Below the pieces are notes generated by a model. That model did no database searches. It saw nothing but the letters and a program-made list of their open reading frames with translations, and was not told the DNA's origin. Position numbers and translations under genes: made by a program. From Erysipelotrichaceae bacterium (lineage in GTDB: Bacteria; Bacillota_I; Bacilli_A; Erysipelotrichales; Erysipelotrichaceae), in the NCBI GenBank assembly GCA_017533785.1, contig JAFWII010000045.1, positions 1 through 44,625 on the forward strand: 44,625 bases of DNA, written 5' to 3'. Each line of letters opens with the position of its first letter. Position 1 is the first letter of the stretch. This document shows, piece after piece, positions 8,011-16,504 of this stretch.

Positions 8011-9827
8011 CCGTAGATATTCTTCAGAGCGTTCTGCAGACTTTCCGACTGCAGTTTCCGCAGGGACGCCTCGTCGACGTACCCTCTTCTGCCGTCGTTC
8101 ATCTCGTACTGTCCGGTAAGGGAATTCAGACTGCCGCTGTTTCCGAGATTATCTTCGATGCCGAAAGACTGGGAATAGATCCGGTTGCGGGCGGCGATCT
8201 CTTCGCCGACCTGGGCGATCCAGCGGTTGCGGTCCGCTTCTTCCTGCCGGCGCTCCGCTTCCTCTCTGGCTCTCTGCATCTCGAACTCGCGCATCTCCTT
8301 ATCCATCAGGTACCACTCGATATGGGATTTTCTGGACTGGATCTCACGGATCAGTTCATCGGCCGGTTCGATCCCTCCCTGTTTCGCTTTCTTTGCGTAT
8401 TCGATCGCGGTATCGTACTCCCTGAGCTGGCTGTCCAGCGAGTGATGGTAGGCCTGCTCCGTCATCCTGAGTGCGTAGAAATACTGGCCGAGCGCGTCGC
8501 CGTACTGGGCGGCCTTGTACGAATAGGCTTTCGCCAGTTCCTCATCTCCCTGCGCGGCGCCAAGCCGGACCATCATGGAATAGGCTTCCGGGATCACGTT
8601 ATCGGCTGCGATCTTGCCCCATTTCACCGCTTCCTGATACTCCTTCCGCGAAGCGCAGATCTCGCAGAGGATCATGGCCTTGCGCGCGTGTCTTGTCTTC
8701 TGATAATCGGCTTCATAGAGCCGGTAGAGCTCTTCTGCACTTCCTGCCTTCGCCTGCTGTTTATCCACCATCTCGGCACACAGCTGAAGCGCTCTGGGGT
8801 TTCCCAGCAGGTACAGCGGATAAAGGGCGTTGTACGCTTTCTGATAGTCTCCGTCACGGTAGGCGGTCAGACCCTCGATGTACGCCGGCTTCTGCTCACT
8901 GCGGGCTTTCTCACATTTTTCTTTTGCGGTGCGGCTGCCTTTCTTTTCGGCATCCGTATAAAACATCCAGGCTTCCTTTTCAGCCCGGACAGTGCCGATG
9001 CTTTCCAGACATTCCCCGATCACCGCGAGTCCTTCCGGATCTCCGGCATCCGATGCCTTCCTGCCAAGCGTTCTGATCTTGTCCATACGGCAGCAGAAAC
9101 CGGGCTGCTTCGCCCAGAAGCGGGCTGCTTTCAGCATAGAGGGCACGTGACCCTTGCCGGCAGCTGTCTCCAGATAGATGATATAGTTTCTTTCGCTGTA
9201 GATCGTGCCTTTCGCCAGAAGCACCATCTCTGCCGCTTCCGCGTTGAGTTCCTTTGTCGGAGCGTTGCGGAACTTTTTGAACGTCTCCTTGTACTTCTCC
9301 TTTGTTTCCGGATCCGCATGAAGAACGGCAAGCGCTGCTTCCGCCTTCGGGTGTTTTTCGATCAGAGCCGTATCCAGCAACATCTCCGCCGCCGCCTCAT
9401 CCGTTTCCGCACCCCAGCCGCTGGCAAGACACAGAGCCGCTTCGTAAAGAGCGTCCGGATCACCCAATGCGGCAAGCCGTACGGCAGCAGCAAAAGCGCG
9501 CCGGCTGAAGTAGGCGGCATCGTGCACCTTGATCCAGAAGAAGTGTTCGAAAGGAACGAAGTCCTTCAGTTTATAAACAGCGTTCAGAAGACGCAGATAG
9601 TATTCGTTTTCCGGATAGACGCGCAGGATCCCTTCGATGGCGGCGATCGTCTGCCAGTCGATCTTCGGTTCATTCGCATACTGCAGGACGGTCTTCTGAT
9701 CGCCTTCCTGCAGAAGTTCGGCAAAACAGACGACGATCTTCTCGAACACGTCGTCCAGTTCTTTGCTGTCTTTATTCAGTTTCGCGAATTCGTCGAAACA
9801 GAGCTGCAGTTTTTCCTTTCCGGTCAT
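8004..9827 (-). CDS. Sel1/TPR-repeat protein
   Basis: A 607-residue cytoplasmic helical-repeat protein without a signal peptide. Repeats of the Sel1/TPR type are seen across residues about 100-480 (for example RLAALGDPDALYEAALCLASG, A-x-A-G-D-P-E-G-x-A and KAAQYGDALGQYFYALRM). A charged coiled-coil segment (about 495-540, rich in R, E and Q: REFEMQRAREEAERRQEEAD) and an Asn/Gly/Ser-rich tail follow. Such proteins act as scaffolds; no enzyme motif is present. It sits 28 nt downstream of a membrane protein gene on the same strand, so the two probably form an operon and may work together at the membrane. RBS GGGAG. Confidence 0.8.
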   Translation of the reverse strand: MTGKEKLQLCFDEFAKLNKDSKELDDVFEKIVVCFAELLQEGDQKTVLQYANEPKIDWQTIAAIEGILRVYPENEYYLRLLNAVYKLKDFVPFEHFFWIKVHDAAYFSRRAFAAAVRLAALGDPDALYEAALCLASGWGAETDEAAAEMLLDTALIEKHPKAEAALAVLHADPETKEKYKETFKKFRNAPTKELNAEAAEMVLLAKGTIYSERNYIIYLETAAGKGHVPSMLKAARFWAKQPGFCCRMDKIRTLGRKASDAGDPEGLAVIGECLESIGTVRAEKEAWMFYTDAEKKGSRTAKEKCEKARSEQKPAYIEGLTAYRDGDYQKAYNALYPLYLLGNPRALQLCAEMVDKQQAKAGSAEELYRLYEADYQKTRHARKAMILCEICASRKEYQEAVKWGKIAADNVIPEAYSMMVRLGAAQGDEELAKAYSYKAAQYGDALGQYFYALRMTEQAYHHSLDSQLREYDTAIEYAKKAKQGGIEPADELIREIQSRKSHIEWYLMDKEMREFEMQRAREEAERRQEEADRNRWIAQVGEEIAARNRIYSQSFGIEDNLGNSGSLNSLTGQYEMNDGRRGYVDEASLRKLQSESLQNALKNIYGK

Positions 9828-9855
9828 TGGTCATTCTCCCGAAACACAGGACGGA

Positions 9856-11085
9856 TCAGAGAACGATCCAGCCGGCAGGACGGACCGCAAAACCGCCGAA
9901 ATCGCTGCGGTGTCCTTCACGATGGATCTTGCCGTCTGCGTCGACGAACATCCGCTTTCCTTCACCGGCATCGTCGCGCAGCCAGTACCAGCAGTTTTCG
10001 CTGTAGTCTCCCATCTCGATCTCCGTATCGACCTGGGTCTTGTCCATGACTTCTTTCGAAGCGCGGCAGGCAAGATATGCCGGACCGAGCTTTTCGGCTT
10101 CGTCCGCGCTCAGAAGGAAGAAGCCGTCTTCACTGAACAGGCGTTTCTCCCACGGCAGCAGCATGGAGTTGAAATAGCCGTAATTCAGCTTTCTGTCCAT
10201 TTCCTCATAGCTTTCGCAGGAATCCGCTGTCTGCGGCGTCTTCAGGACCGTGAGATACTTTCCGTTTCCCTGCGGGCAGAGACACCATTCCTGATCGCGG
10301 AATCCTCCGTACTTATCCGCTTCCCAGTTGCCGAACTTGACCGTGAAAACCGCTTCGCCTTTCTGCTGTTTGCGGATCATGCCCGCAAGCTCTTTGTATC
10401 TTGCGTTTTCCATAGCCTTGCCGTCGCGCCATTTCGAGTCGACCGCTTCGTAACTGTGCTTTTTTGCGAACTGTGCGTAAAGATCGTCGATCAGATCACG
10501 GTACTCCTCCTGGCCTTTCCAGTAAGACGCGCACAGCGCGCCGGCTCTCAGCAGAAGCCGATTGCGGAAAACGATGTCCGCACCGTAAAAGGAATCAACA
10601 GCCTCGTCCATTTTGCTTTTCTGCTCCCTTTCCCATGCCTTGCGGAGATCCATCTGGTTCTTGAAATAATAGCCGAGCAGTCCGACTGCCGCGACCGGCA
10701 GCAGGAAGATGAGCGGCAGCATCAGAAGTTTCAGCAGGATCAGCAGGATCAGCATGCCGACCAGAACGATGAACACGCCTCCGATGCCGGCAGCGAACAG
10801 AAAGATGACGGCAGCGACAGCGCCGAGCGCAATGATCCCGTAGCCGAGCAGTTCATCGTGACCGTTGCGGGCAAGCACCAGCAGTACCTCTAAAACGACG
10901 GCGCCGGCCGCGCCGCCAAGCGCCCAGATCTCATCCTTAGTATTCGCCTTATAGGTATTCTCGCTTATCGTCTTTTTCAGTTTGTCCGAGACCTCGACAA
11001 GGTGCTTGCCGAAATCATAACGCGCCGGGTCGTCCAGCGCGCCGAGCAGTTCTTCTCTTTTCGCTTCAAACTCTCCGTATGACAT
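9856..11085 (-). CDS. membrane protein with C-terminal DUF6273-like domain
   Basis: A 409-residue protein with a soluble N-terminal helix region (1-52), a hydrophobic block of three to four membrane segments (about 53-148, rich in Gly/Ala/Val/Leu) and a long C-terminal soluble region. The last 50 residues carry the pattern W-x-W-L-R ... FVDADGKI ... FAVRPAGWIV. This matches the end of DUF6273-like domains, which are often found in large surface or lectin-like proteins of Firmicutes. No signal peptide. It is the first gene of a probable two-gene operon with the Sel1-repeat protein. RBS GGGGGAA. The DUF6273 call is from motif memory only. Confidence 0.65.
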   Translation of the reverse strand: MSYGEFEAKREELLGALDDPARYDFGKHLVEVSDKLKKTISENTYKANTKDEIWALGGAAGAVVLEVLLVLARNGHDELLGYGIIALGAVAAVIFLFAAGIGGVFIVLVGMLILLILLKLLMLPLIFLLPVAAVGLLGYYFKNQMDLRKAWEREQKSKMDEAVDSFYGADIVFRNRLLLRAGALCASYWKGQEEYRDLIDDLYAQFAKKHSYEAVDSKWRDGKAMENARYKELAGMIRKQQKGEAVFTVKFGNWEADKYGGFRDQEWCLCPQGNGKYLTVLKTPQTADSCESYEEMDRKLNYGYFNSMLLPWEKRLFSEDGFFLLSADEAEKLGPAYLACRASKEVMDKTQVDTEIEMGDYSENCWYWLRDDAGEGKRMFVDADGKIHREGHRSDFGGFAVRPAGWIVL

Positions 11086-11124
11086 GTTCTTTTCCCCCTC
11101 TGATACAGCAGTATTCTGATCTGA

Positions 11125-11646
11125 TTATATCATTTCCGCAAACGCGGCAGAGTCCTGTTCAGCCCCGTCCTCAGCCATTCTGCGCAGCGTTTCGCCGCTG
11201 AGACGGTAGACGGTCCATCCTGTCATTGGTTCCGCATCCAGCGAAAGATAGAAATCGATGCTGGGGCGGTTCCAGTCAAGACAGCTCCATTCCAGCCGGC
11301 CGCAGCCTCTTTCGACAGCAGTCTGCGCCAGCTTCTTCAGCAATGACTTTCCGTACCCCTGTCCCCGGTATTCCGGCAGGACGAAAAGGTCCTCCAGATA
11401 GATCCCGGCTCGGCCGAGGAAGGTCGAGAAATTATGGAAGAAGAGTGCGAAACCGGCTTCCTTCTCCCCGGCCAGGACAAAGATCACTTCGGCTTTCTGC
11501 CTGTCGAAGATCCATTCCTCCAGCAGTTTTTCATCCGCGACGACCTGATCGGACATCTTTTCGTATTCCGCCAGTCTGCGGATGAAATCCAGGATCAGAG
11601 GCGTATCTTTTCTTTCCGCAAAGCGGTATCTCATTTCTTTTGTCAT
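11125..11646 (-). CDS. GNAT acetyltransferase, spermidine/diamine N-acetyltransferase-like
   Basis: A 173-residue GNAT enzyme resembling SSAT/diamine acetyltransferases. The order RRLAEYEKM ... GFALFFHNFSTFLGRAGIYLEDLFVLPEYRGQGYGKSLL ... WNRPSIDFYLSLDA is what that group shows, with the acetyl-CoA loop at EYRGQGYG. It may acetylate polyamines or other small amines. Start: I take ATG 11646, because AGAGGA lies 5 nt upstream; the ATG at 11652 lies inside that RBS. The gene begins 9 nt after the GH5 stop, so the pair is probably co-transcribed. Confidence 0.8.
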   Translation of the reverse strand: MTKEMRYRFAERKDTPLILDFIRRLAEYEKMSDQVVADEKLLEEWIFDRQKAEVIFVLAGEKEAGFALFFHNFSTFLGRAGIYLEDLFVLPEYRGQGYGKSLLKKLAQTAVERGCGRLEWSCLDWNRPSIDFYLSLDAEPMTGWTVYRLSGETLRRMAEDGAEQDSAAFAEMI

Positions 11647-11655
11647 AGGCATCCT

Positions 11656-12657
11656 CTATTTGCTGCTGCGCGAGGCGATCGTATCGGCCAGCCACTGGCC
11701 GGATTCGGAGAGATCTTCTCTCACGTAGTCTCTTGTCTTCTTGCAGTCCGCCCGCAGAGCGGCACAGGCTTCCCCGGTCTTGGAGAAGTTCCACATCACG
11801 TAGCTGACATTGTTTTCTTCCAGGAAATCAATCCAGACGTTTGCTTCTTCCTGATCGATCGGGAATCCTCCGGAAGAGGCGCAGATCCCGAATTCCGTCA
11901 CGAACAGCGGCAGTCCCTTGTCGATGGCCGCTTTCGCCTTGTCGCGCAGCGGCTGTTTATGGGTCGCCGAATAGAAATGCAGGGTATAGAGCAGGTTGTC
12001 GAATTCCAGCGGATCGTTTGCCGCGACGTCCACGTCCTGCGACCAGTTCGGAGTGCCGACGATGATCACCGCATCCGGATCGTTTTTGCGGATCACCGGG
12101 ATGACCTGTTCGGCATACTTCTTGATCGTCGGCCAGTCGGTCTTGTTGGGTTCGTTGCAGATCTCGTAAAGCACGTTTTTCTTGTCCTTGAGATCTGCCG
12201 AGATGCGCTCGAAGAAGTCCAGCGCATCGTCGATGAACCTATTCGGATCGCCGTCCTCCAGGATATGCCAGTCGACGATCGCGTACATATCGTTGGCTTC
12301 CGCCGCTTCCACGCCCTTTATCACATCCTGGTAGAGCCTGTTCTTGTCGCCGCCGGTGCTGTAGCCGACGACGCCGACGCCCCAGGTATAGAGCGCGAGC
12401 CGGATGACGTTGCAGCCCAGGAAGGATGAGATCTCATGATAGGTATCATTATTGATATACATGCCTGAAAGGGAAACGCCGTGATGGGAGATCCCCCGCA
12501 GCATGACCGGTTTCCCGTCTTCCCCGCTCAGCACGTTGTTGACGACCTGCAGCTGTCCGCGGGAAGAAGGACGGTCTTTTCCGTCAAAGGATTTTTTGGA
12601 TGAGGAGCAGCCTGCCAGCAGTAAAAGGCAGAGGATGAGCATAAGGATCTTTTTCAT
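11656..12657 (-). CDS. GH5-family endoglucanase-like lipoprotein
   Basis: A 333-residue glycoside hydrolase of family 5 (cellulase type) with a lipoprotein signal (LLLLAGC, Cys17), so it is anchored outside the cell. The general acid/base Glu169 lies in EICNEPN and the nucleophile Glu255 in FVTEFG. RLALY, VDWHI and LHFY landmarks of the barrel are present, as is MWNFS near residue 285. It should cleave beta-1,4-glucans or related plant polysaccharides; the exact substrate is not fixed. Length fits a catalytic domain alone with no carbohydrate-binding module. RBS AAAGGAG. A GNAT gene follows in the same transcript. Confidence 0.9.
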   Translation of the reverse strand: MKKILMLILCLLLLAGCSSSKKSFDGKDRPSSRGQLQVVNNVLSGEDGKPVMLRGISHHGVSLSGMYINNDTYHEISSFLGCNVIRLALYTWGVGVVGYSTGGDKNRLYQDVIKGVEAAEANDMYAIVDWHILEDGDPNRFIDDALDFFERISADLKDKKNVLYEICNEPNKTDWPTIKKYAEQVIPVIRKNDPDAVIIVGTPNWSQDVDVAANDPLEFDNLLYTLHFYSATHKQPLRDKAKAAIDKGLPLFVTEFGICASSGGFPIDQEEANVWIDFLEENNVSYVMWNFSKTGEACAALRADCKKTRDYVREDLSESGQWLADTIASRSSK

Positions 12658-12760
12658 AGTGATCTCCTTTCGGGTGCTCTTTTTTGTTCCGGCACAGAGC
12701 GCGATGAAGGCAGCCGTTTCTGCGGTCCCGGCATCCGCGCCGCTGTATCTCTTTCCCGGA

Positions 12761-13090
12761 TCAGAACAGACCTTTATTGTATTTCATCATCGCCAGGATG
12801 ATGATCGTGAAACCGATGATCAGGCCGGCTGCCAGAACGGCTGTCCCGGCTGTGTCCAGCGCCGGCATATTCATCTTTTCCGACGCAAACTGAAAACACG
12901 CCTTTGCGATGATGGAACAGCCGGCAATGACCGTTCCCGTTCCGACTTTCCTGCCGAAAGGCAGTCTGTCCTCCTCGCTCACTCTTTTGCGATGATACCG
13001 GTGAAGAAGCTCGATGTTGCCTTTCAGATTCTGTACACCGAGAACGATGACGATGATTCCGACGATTACGGGCACAAGAAGAGAATCCAT
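12761..13090 (-). CDS. small membrane protein (DUF3784-like)
   Basis: A 109-residue protein with three hydrophobic segments (about 5-20, 48-66, 80-100) separated by a basic, charged stretch (HRYHRKRVSEEDRLPFGRKVG). The layout is like DUF3784-type small membrane proteins; I cannot assign a function. RBS GGAGG lies 8 nt before the ATG. The gene stands alone between the GH5 gene (103 nt away, same strand) and a divergent cyclase gene. Confidence 0.65.
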   Translation of the reverse strand: MDSLLVPVIVGIIVIVLGVQNLKGNIELLHRYHRKRVSEEDRLPFGRKVGTGTVIAGCSIIAKACFQFASEKMNMPALDTAGTAVLAAGLIIGFTIIILAMMKYNKGLF

Positions 13091-13255
13091 ACAATAACCT
13101 CCGCTGATTCTTCTTCGTTCCGGTCAGTATCCCGGATACTCAGTTTATCTTAATTACAGTATAGCGAAAAACACGGGTTCCCGGCGCAAAGGATACGATG
13201 CCGCGTCCGCTTTCCTGGCAGCACAGCGGATGACCTTTGTCCGCCGGGGAAAAGA

Positions 13256-13285
13256 TTGGTTTCCGGAGAGGATATTGACTATACT
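13256..13285 (+). promoter_or_regulatory. promoter of the cyclase-aminopeptidase operon
   Basis: TTGGTT, 18-nt spacer, TATACT, 21 nt before the start codon at 13307. Confidence 0.55.
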
Positions 13286-13306
13286 AGTTTTTAGGAGGAA
13301 GCAGAC

Positions 13307-13900
13307 ATGGAGATCTATGATATATCTCAGGAAGTCTTCGGCTGCACTGTTTTTCCGGGAGACCCGTCCCCCGAACGGGAGATCCTCTCCGACATGAAGA
13401 ACGGCGCCCTGTACAATCTGACCGCTTTCCGCATGTGCGCCCACAACGGGACGCATGTCGACGCACCGTATCATTTCTACAAAGACGGCAAGACGATCGA
13501 TCAGGTCGATCCGGAAAGATTTATCGGCTACGCCTATGTGGCAGAACACAGCGGCGAGATCACAGCAGAGGATGCCGTCCGCATCCTGCAGACCGCTCTT
13601 GAGGCAGATCCCCGCTCCGCAAGCCGGATCCTGATCAAGGGAAAAGCGGTCCTGACAAAGGAAGGCGCGGAAGTCTTCGCTGAAGCCGGCATCAGATTGT
13701 TCGGAAACGAATCCCAGACCGTCGGTCCGGAGGACGCCCCAATGGAAGTCCATCTGATCCTGCTGAAGGAAGAGATCGTTCTTCTTGAAGGCATCCGTCT
13801 GGAGAAAGTGCCGGAAGGCGTCTATCTGCTTCATGCCATTCCGCTGAATCTCGGCGGCGCGGACGGCGCGCCCTGCCGGGCAACCCTCATCAGAGAATAA
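13307..13900 (+). CDS. cyclase-family protein (kynurenine formamidase-like)
   Basis: A 197-residue protein of the cyclase/arylformamidase family, zinc-dependent amide hydrolases. The signature HNGTHVDAPYHF gives His46, His50, Asp52 and His56. The N-terminus YDISQEV...VFPGDP is typical. Known members hydrolyse N-formylkynurenine or related cyclic amides; no tryptophan-breakdown genes are nearby, so the substrate remains open. RBS TTTTAGGAGGAAG. It is 19 nt upstream of an M29 aminopeptidase gene in the same transcript, which suggests a joint role in peptide or amide turnover. Confidence 0.88.
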   Translation: MEIYDISQEVFGCTVFPGDPSPEREILSDMKNGALYNLTAFRMCAHNGTHVDAPYHFYKDGKTIDQVDPERFIGYAYVAEHSGEITAEDAVRILQTALEADPRSASRILIKGKAVLTKEGAEVFAEAGIRLFGNESQTVGPEDAPMEVHLILLKEEIVLLEGIRLEKVPEGVYLLHAIPLNLGGADGAPCRATLIRE

Positions 13901-13919
13901 ACAATAAGGAGTAAAGATT

Positions 13920-15143
13920 ATGAAACAAACGATCCTTCGCAAATACGCCCGCCTGATCGCCCGGGTCGGCGTCAACATCCAGAAAGGCCAGGAAGTGCTC
14001 ATCACCTGCGATCTCGACCAGCCGCGCTTCGTGGAGATCCTGGTCGACGAATGCTACAAAGCCGGCGCCAAAAAGGTCAAGGTCGAATTCGGCTACCAGC
14101 CGCTGACGAAGCTTCATGTCCGTCATCAGACCGTCACCACCATGGCAAAGGTCGAGGAATGGGAAAAGGCGCGTCTGCAGCACTATGTCGATGTTCTGCC
14201 CTGCCGCATCTATCTCGATTCCGAAGATCCGGACGGCCTGAAAGGCATCAACCAGAAAAAGATGGCCATGGCCAGAAGAAAGAGCTACCCGATCATCAAA
14301 CCCTACCGCGACCAGATGGAAAACAAATACCAGTGGTGTATCGCCGCGGTACCGGGCGCTGCCTGGGCGAAGAAGCTCTTCCCGGAGCTTCCGAAAGGAA
14401 AAGCCATCGAAAAACTGTGGGAAGCGATCCTGTTCACCTCCCGCGTGACCGAAGATCCGGTCGCTGCCTGGAATGAGCACGACAAGGACCTGCATGACCG
14501 CTGCGCCTACCTCAACAGCCTGGGCATCGCCGAACTGCGCTACAAAGGCGACAACGGCACTGACTTCACCGTCGGCATGATCCCGGAAGCGGAATTCAAG
14601 GGCGGCGGCGACACCAGCCTGCAGGGCATCTTCTTCAATCCGAACATCCCGACCGAGGAATGCTTCATCTCTCCGATGCGCGGCAAAGCCGAAGGCATCG
14701 TCTACGCGACCAAACCGTTATCCTATCAGGGACAGCTGATCGAGAATTTCTCCATCCGTTTCGAAAACGGCAAGGCTGTAGAGGTCAAGGCCGAAAAGAA
14801 CCAGGCGCTGCTCGAAGAGATGATCTCCATGGACGAAGGCGCTTCCTATCTCGGTGAATGCGCGCTTGTCCCGGTCAATTCCCCGATCTCCGAATCCGGC
14901 CTGCTGTTCTACAATACCCTCTTCGATGAGAACGCCGCCTGCCATCTGGCGCTCGGCATGGGCTTCGCCGATACGATCAGGGGCTTTGAAGACAAGACAC
15001 TGGAGGAATGCCGTGCGCTCGGCATCAACGATTCCATGATCCACGTCGACTTCATGATCGGCTATGAAGGCCTCGACATCGACGCCGTCACCCGCGAAGG
15101 CAAGACTGTTCCGATCTTCCGCCGCGGCCGCTGGGCTTTCTGA
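13920..15143 (+). CDS. M29-family aminopeptidase (AmpS/PepS type)
   Basis: A 407-residue metallo-aminopeptidase of family M29, which removes N-terminal residues from peptides in the cytoplasm with a two-metal site. Ligands are at the expected places: Glu246/247 in IPTEECF, Glu313 in LGECALVP, His342 in ACHLALG, His375 and Asp377 in IHVDFMIG. The N-terminal half is the usual substrate-channel domain. RBS AATAAGGAG. It is the second gene of an operon with the cyclase and ends at a strong terminator. Confidence 0.93.
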   Translation: MKQTILRKYARLIARVGVNIQKGQEVLITCDLDQPRFVEILVDECYKAGAKKVKVEFGYQPLTKLHVRHQTVTTMAKVEEWEKARLQHYVDVLPCRIYLDSEDPDGLKGINQKKMAMARRKSYPIIKPYRDQMENKYQWCIAAVPGAAWAKKLFPELPKGKAIEKLWEAILFTSRVTEDPVAAWNEHDKDLHDRCAYLNSLGIAELRYKGDNGTDFTVGMIPEAEFKGGGDTSLQGIFFNPNIPTEECFISPMRGKAEGIVYATKPLSYQGQLIENFSIRFENGKAVEVKAEKNQALLEEMISMDEGASYLGECALVPVNSPISESGLLFYNTLFDENAACHLALGMGFADTIRGFEDKTLEECRALGINDSMIHVDFMIGYEGLDIDAVTREGKTVPIFRRGRWAF

Positions 15144-15166
15144 TCCCGCTTAACAGATCCGTAACG

Positions 15167-15200
15167 AAAACGGCCCTTCGTTGTGAGGGGCCGTTTTTTT
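15167..15200 (+). terminator. terminator after the M29 gene, probably bidirectional
   Basis: CGGCCCTTC / GAGGGGCCG stem with flanking A and T tracts (seven T on the plus strand). It also lies just beyond the stop of the convergent lipoprotein gene. Confidence 0.9.
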
Positions 15201-15221
15201 CTGTCATTTTTCTCTCCGGTC

Positions 15222-16313
15222 TCAGTTCATGACGCCGTCCTGGTCAAATTCCAGCGTCTCCCCGCTGTCCCAGCTGTCAGGATGATGCAGAGTGGCTGCC
15301 GCTGCGTCGAACAGCTTTTCTGTTTCCGTATCGCCTTTCGGGTACATGAAGTGGAACAATACAGTCTTTTCACCCAGGAATTCCGGCTGCACGATCAGCC
15401 AGTAGATGGTGACCTCCCTGCCCTGCATGGTAGAAAGATAGCGCGCCCATACGGACCGCATGCCGTTGTGCATTTTATTGTTGAAACCGAGCAGCTTAAT
15501 GAATCCGTCCTGCCGGCTCAGGATCGCTTCCATCTGTCCCCGGTCCAGTTCGAGGACTTCCGCACCGAGCTCCGCCACCACGATGAGGGAGTTTGCGTCC
15601 GGAGTTGCCCAGGCGGTCTCGCCATTATATTTCACGGGAGAAAGCCCGGAAGGAACGTGGATAAGCAGGTCTTTGACTTCCCACGGCAGCATGGTCAGCC
15701 CGTTTTCGGTCAGATTCTTTTCCAGCGTTGCCGAAGTGCGCTGCGGAAGCACATCCTCCTCGGCATAGATCGTTTCGATGCACCTGTCAAAAACGTCGCT
15801 GATCTCTTCCTGATAGCTGTTGAATTCCATGACGACAGTCTGATTATGCGTGAAGACCATGACGGATGTCCGTTCGAACCCGGACCCGTCCGGCTCTTTC
15901 ACGATCAGGGCGTCGACGTTATTGATCCTGCGGGCGGAGACCTCCGCCGACTCCTTTTCTTCCGCCCAGCCAACATAGAAGTCGCGGGCTTCTCTGTCGT
16001 CATACTTCGTGGGATCCTTACAGGCTTCTTTCCGGACTGTGAACTCGATCGAGCCGTTGGCCGCGACCGGGCTTTCAGGATCATTGACGCTTGCTGTTGC
16101 GTCGTACCCCGTGCCTTCCATTCTTTCCATGCTGTAGATCTCCGGAAGACGGAGATGGACACCGTGATAAACGGTCTCTTCTTCCGACAGGTTCAAAGGA
16201 CCTGTTTCAATACGCTTGTGCGCAGGTGCCGCGCCGGACGAAGATCCGCAGCCGGCGAGTCCCGCCAGCAGAACAGCAGATACGGCAATGATAAGGAGTT
16301 TCTTGTAGAGCAT
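15222..16313 (-). CDS. lipoprotein of unknown function
   Basis: A 363-residue protein with a good lipoprotein signal (LLAGLAGC, Cys at about position 23 from this start). The mature part looks like two related alpha/beta sections: both contain an E-V/I-x-L-P or V-P-S-G strand start and an F/W-rich strand (YHGVHLRLPEIYSM at the front; DLLIHVPSGLSP in the middle). The gene may therefore encode a duplicated domain. I do not recognise the family. Start ATG 16313 is chosen because GGAAAGGAAA precedes it and it begins directly with the signal sequence; the in-frame ATG at 16385 gives a poor N-terminus. Transcribed alone, convergent to the M29 gene. Confidence 0.78.
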   Translation of the reverse strand: MLYKKLLIIAVSAVLLAGLAGCGSSSGAAPAHKRIETGPLNLSEEETVYHGVHLRLPEIYSMERMEGTGYDATASVNDPESPVAANGSIEFTVRKEACKDPTKYDDREARDFYVGWAEEKESAEVSARRINNVDALIVKEPDGSGFERTSVMVFTHNQTVVMEFNSYQEEISDVFDRCIETIYAEEDVLPQRTSATLEKNLTENGLTMLPWEVKDLLIHVPSGLSPVKYNGETAWATPDANSLIVVAELGAEVLELDRGQMEAILSRQDGFIKLLGFNNKMHNGMRSVWARYLSTMQGREVTIYWLIVQPEFLGEKTVLFHFMYPKGDTETEKLFDAAAATLHHPDSWDSGETLEFDQDGVMN

Positions 16314-16428
16314 AAGCAATTTCCTTTCCGCGATGATTTCCCGCCTCAGAAAAGCAGGAAGGATCCAGCAGCTATTCAGTTGCATTTATTGTACCATATC
16401 CGCTGCGCGGATCTTCCACCTGGTCCGG

Positions 16429-16462
16429 ACCATGTAAGAAACCATGTAAGATACCATGTAAG
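16429..16462 (+). repeat. three direct repeats ACCATGTAAG in 12-bp phase upstream of fic
   Basis: Identical 10-mers at 16429-16438, 16441-16450 and 16453-16462, separated by AA and AT. The third copy overlaps the -35 position of the fic promoter. Iterated operator or activator sites are the natural reading. Confidence 0.8.
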
Positions 16463-16484
16463 TTGAAACAGATCGCGGTATAAT
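16456..16484 (+). promoter_or_regulatory. fic promoter with perfect -10 and poor -35
   Basis: TATAAT at 16479-16484; the hexamer 17 nt upstream is ATGTAA (3 of 6 to consensus) and is part of the third repeat. RBS GAGGAAA follows. Confidence 0.65.
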
Positions 16485-16504
16485 GATAACGAGGAAACAT
16501 AACC

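Noticed and set aside
16429..16462. CRISPR-like array upstream of fic
   Set aside because: Repeats are only 10 bp with 2-bp gaps; no spacers or cas genes. They read as operator iterons.
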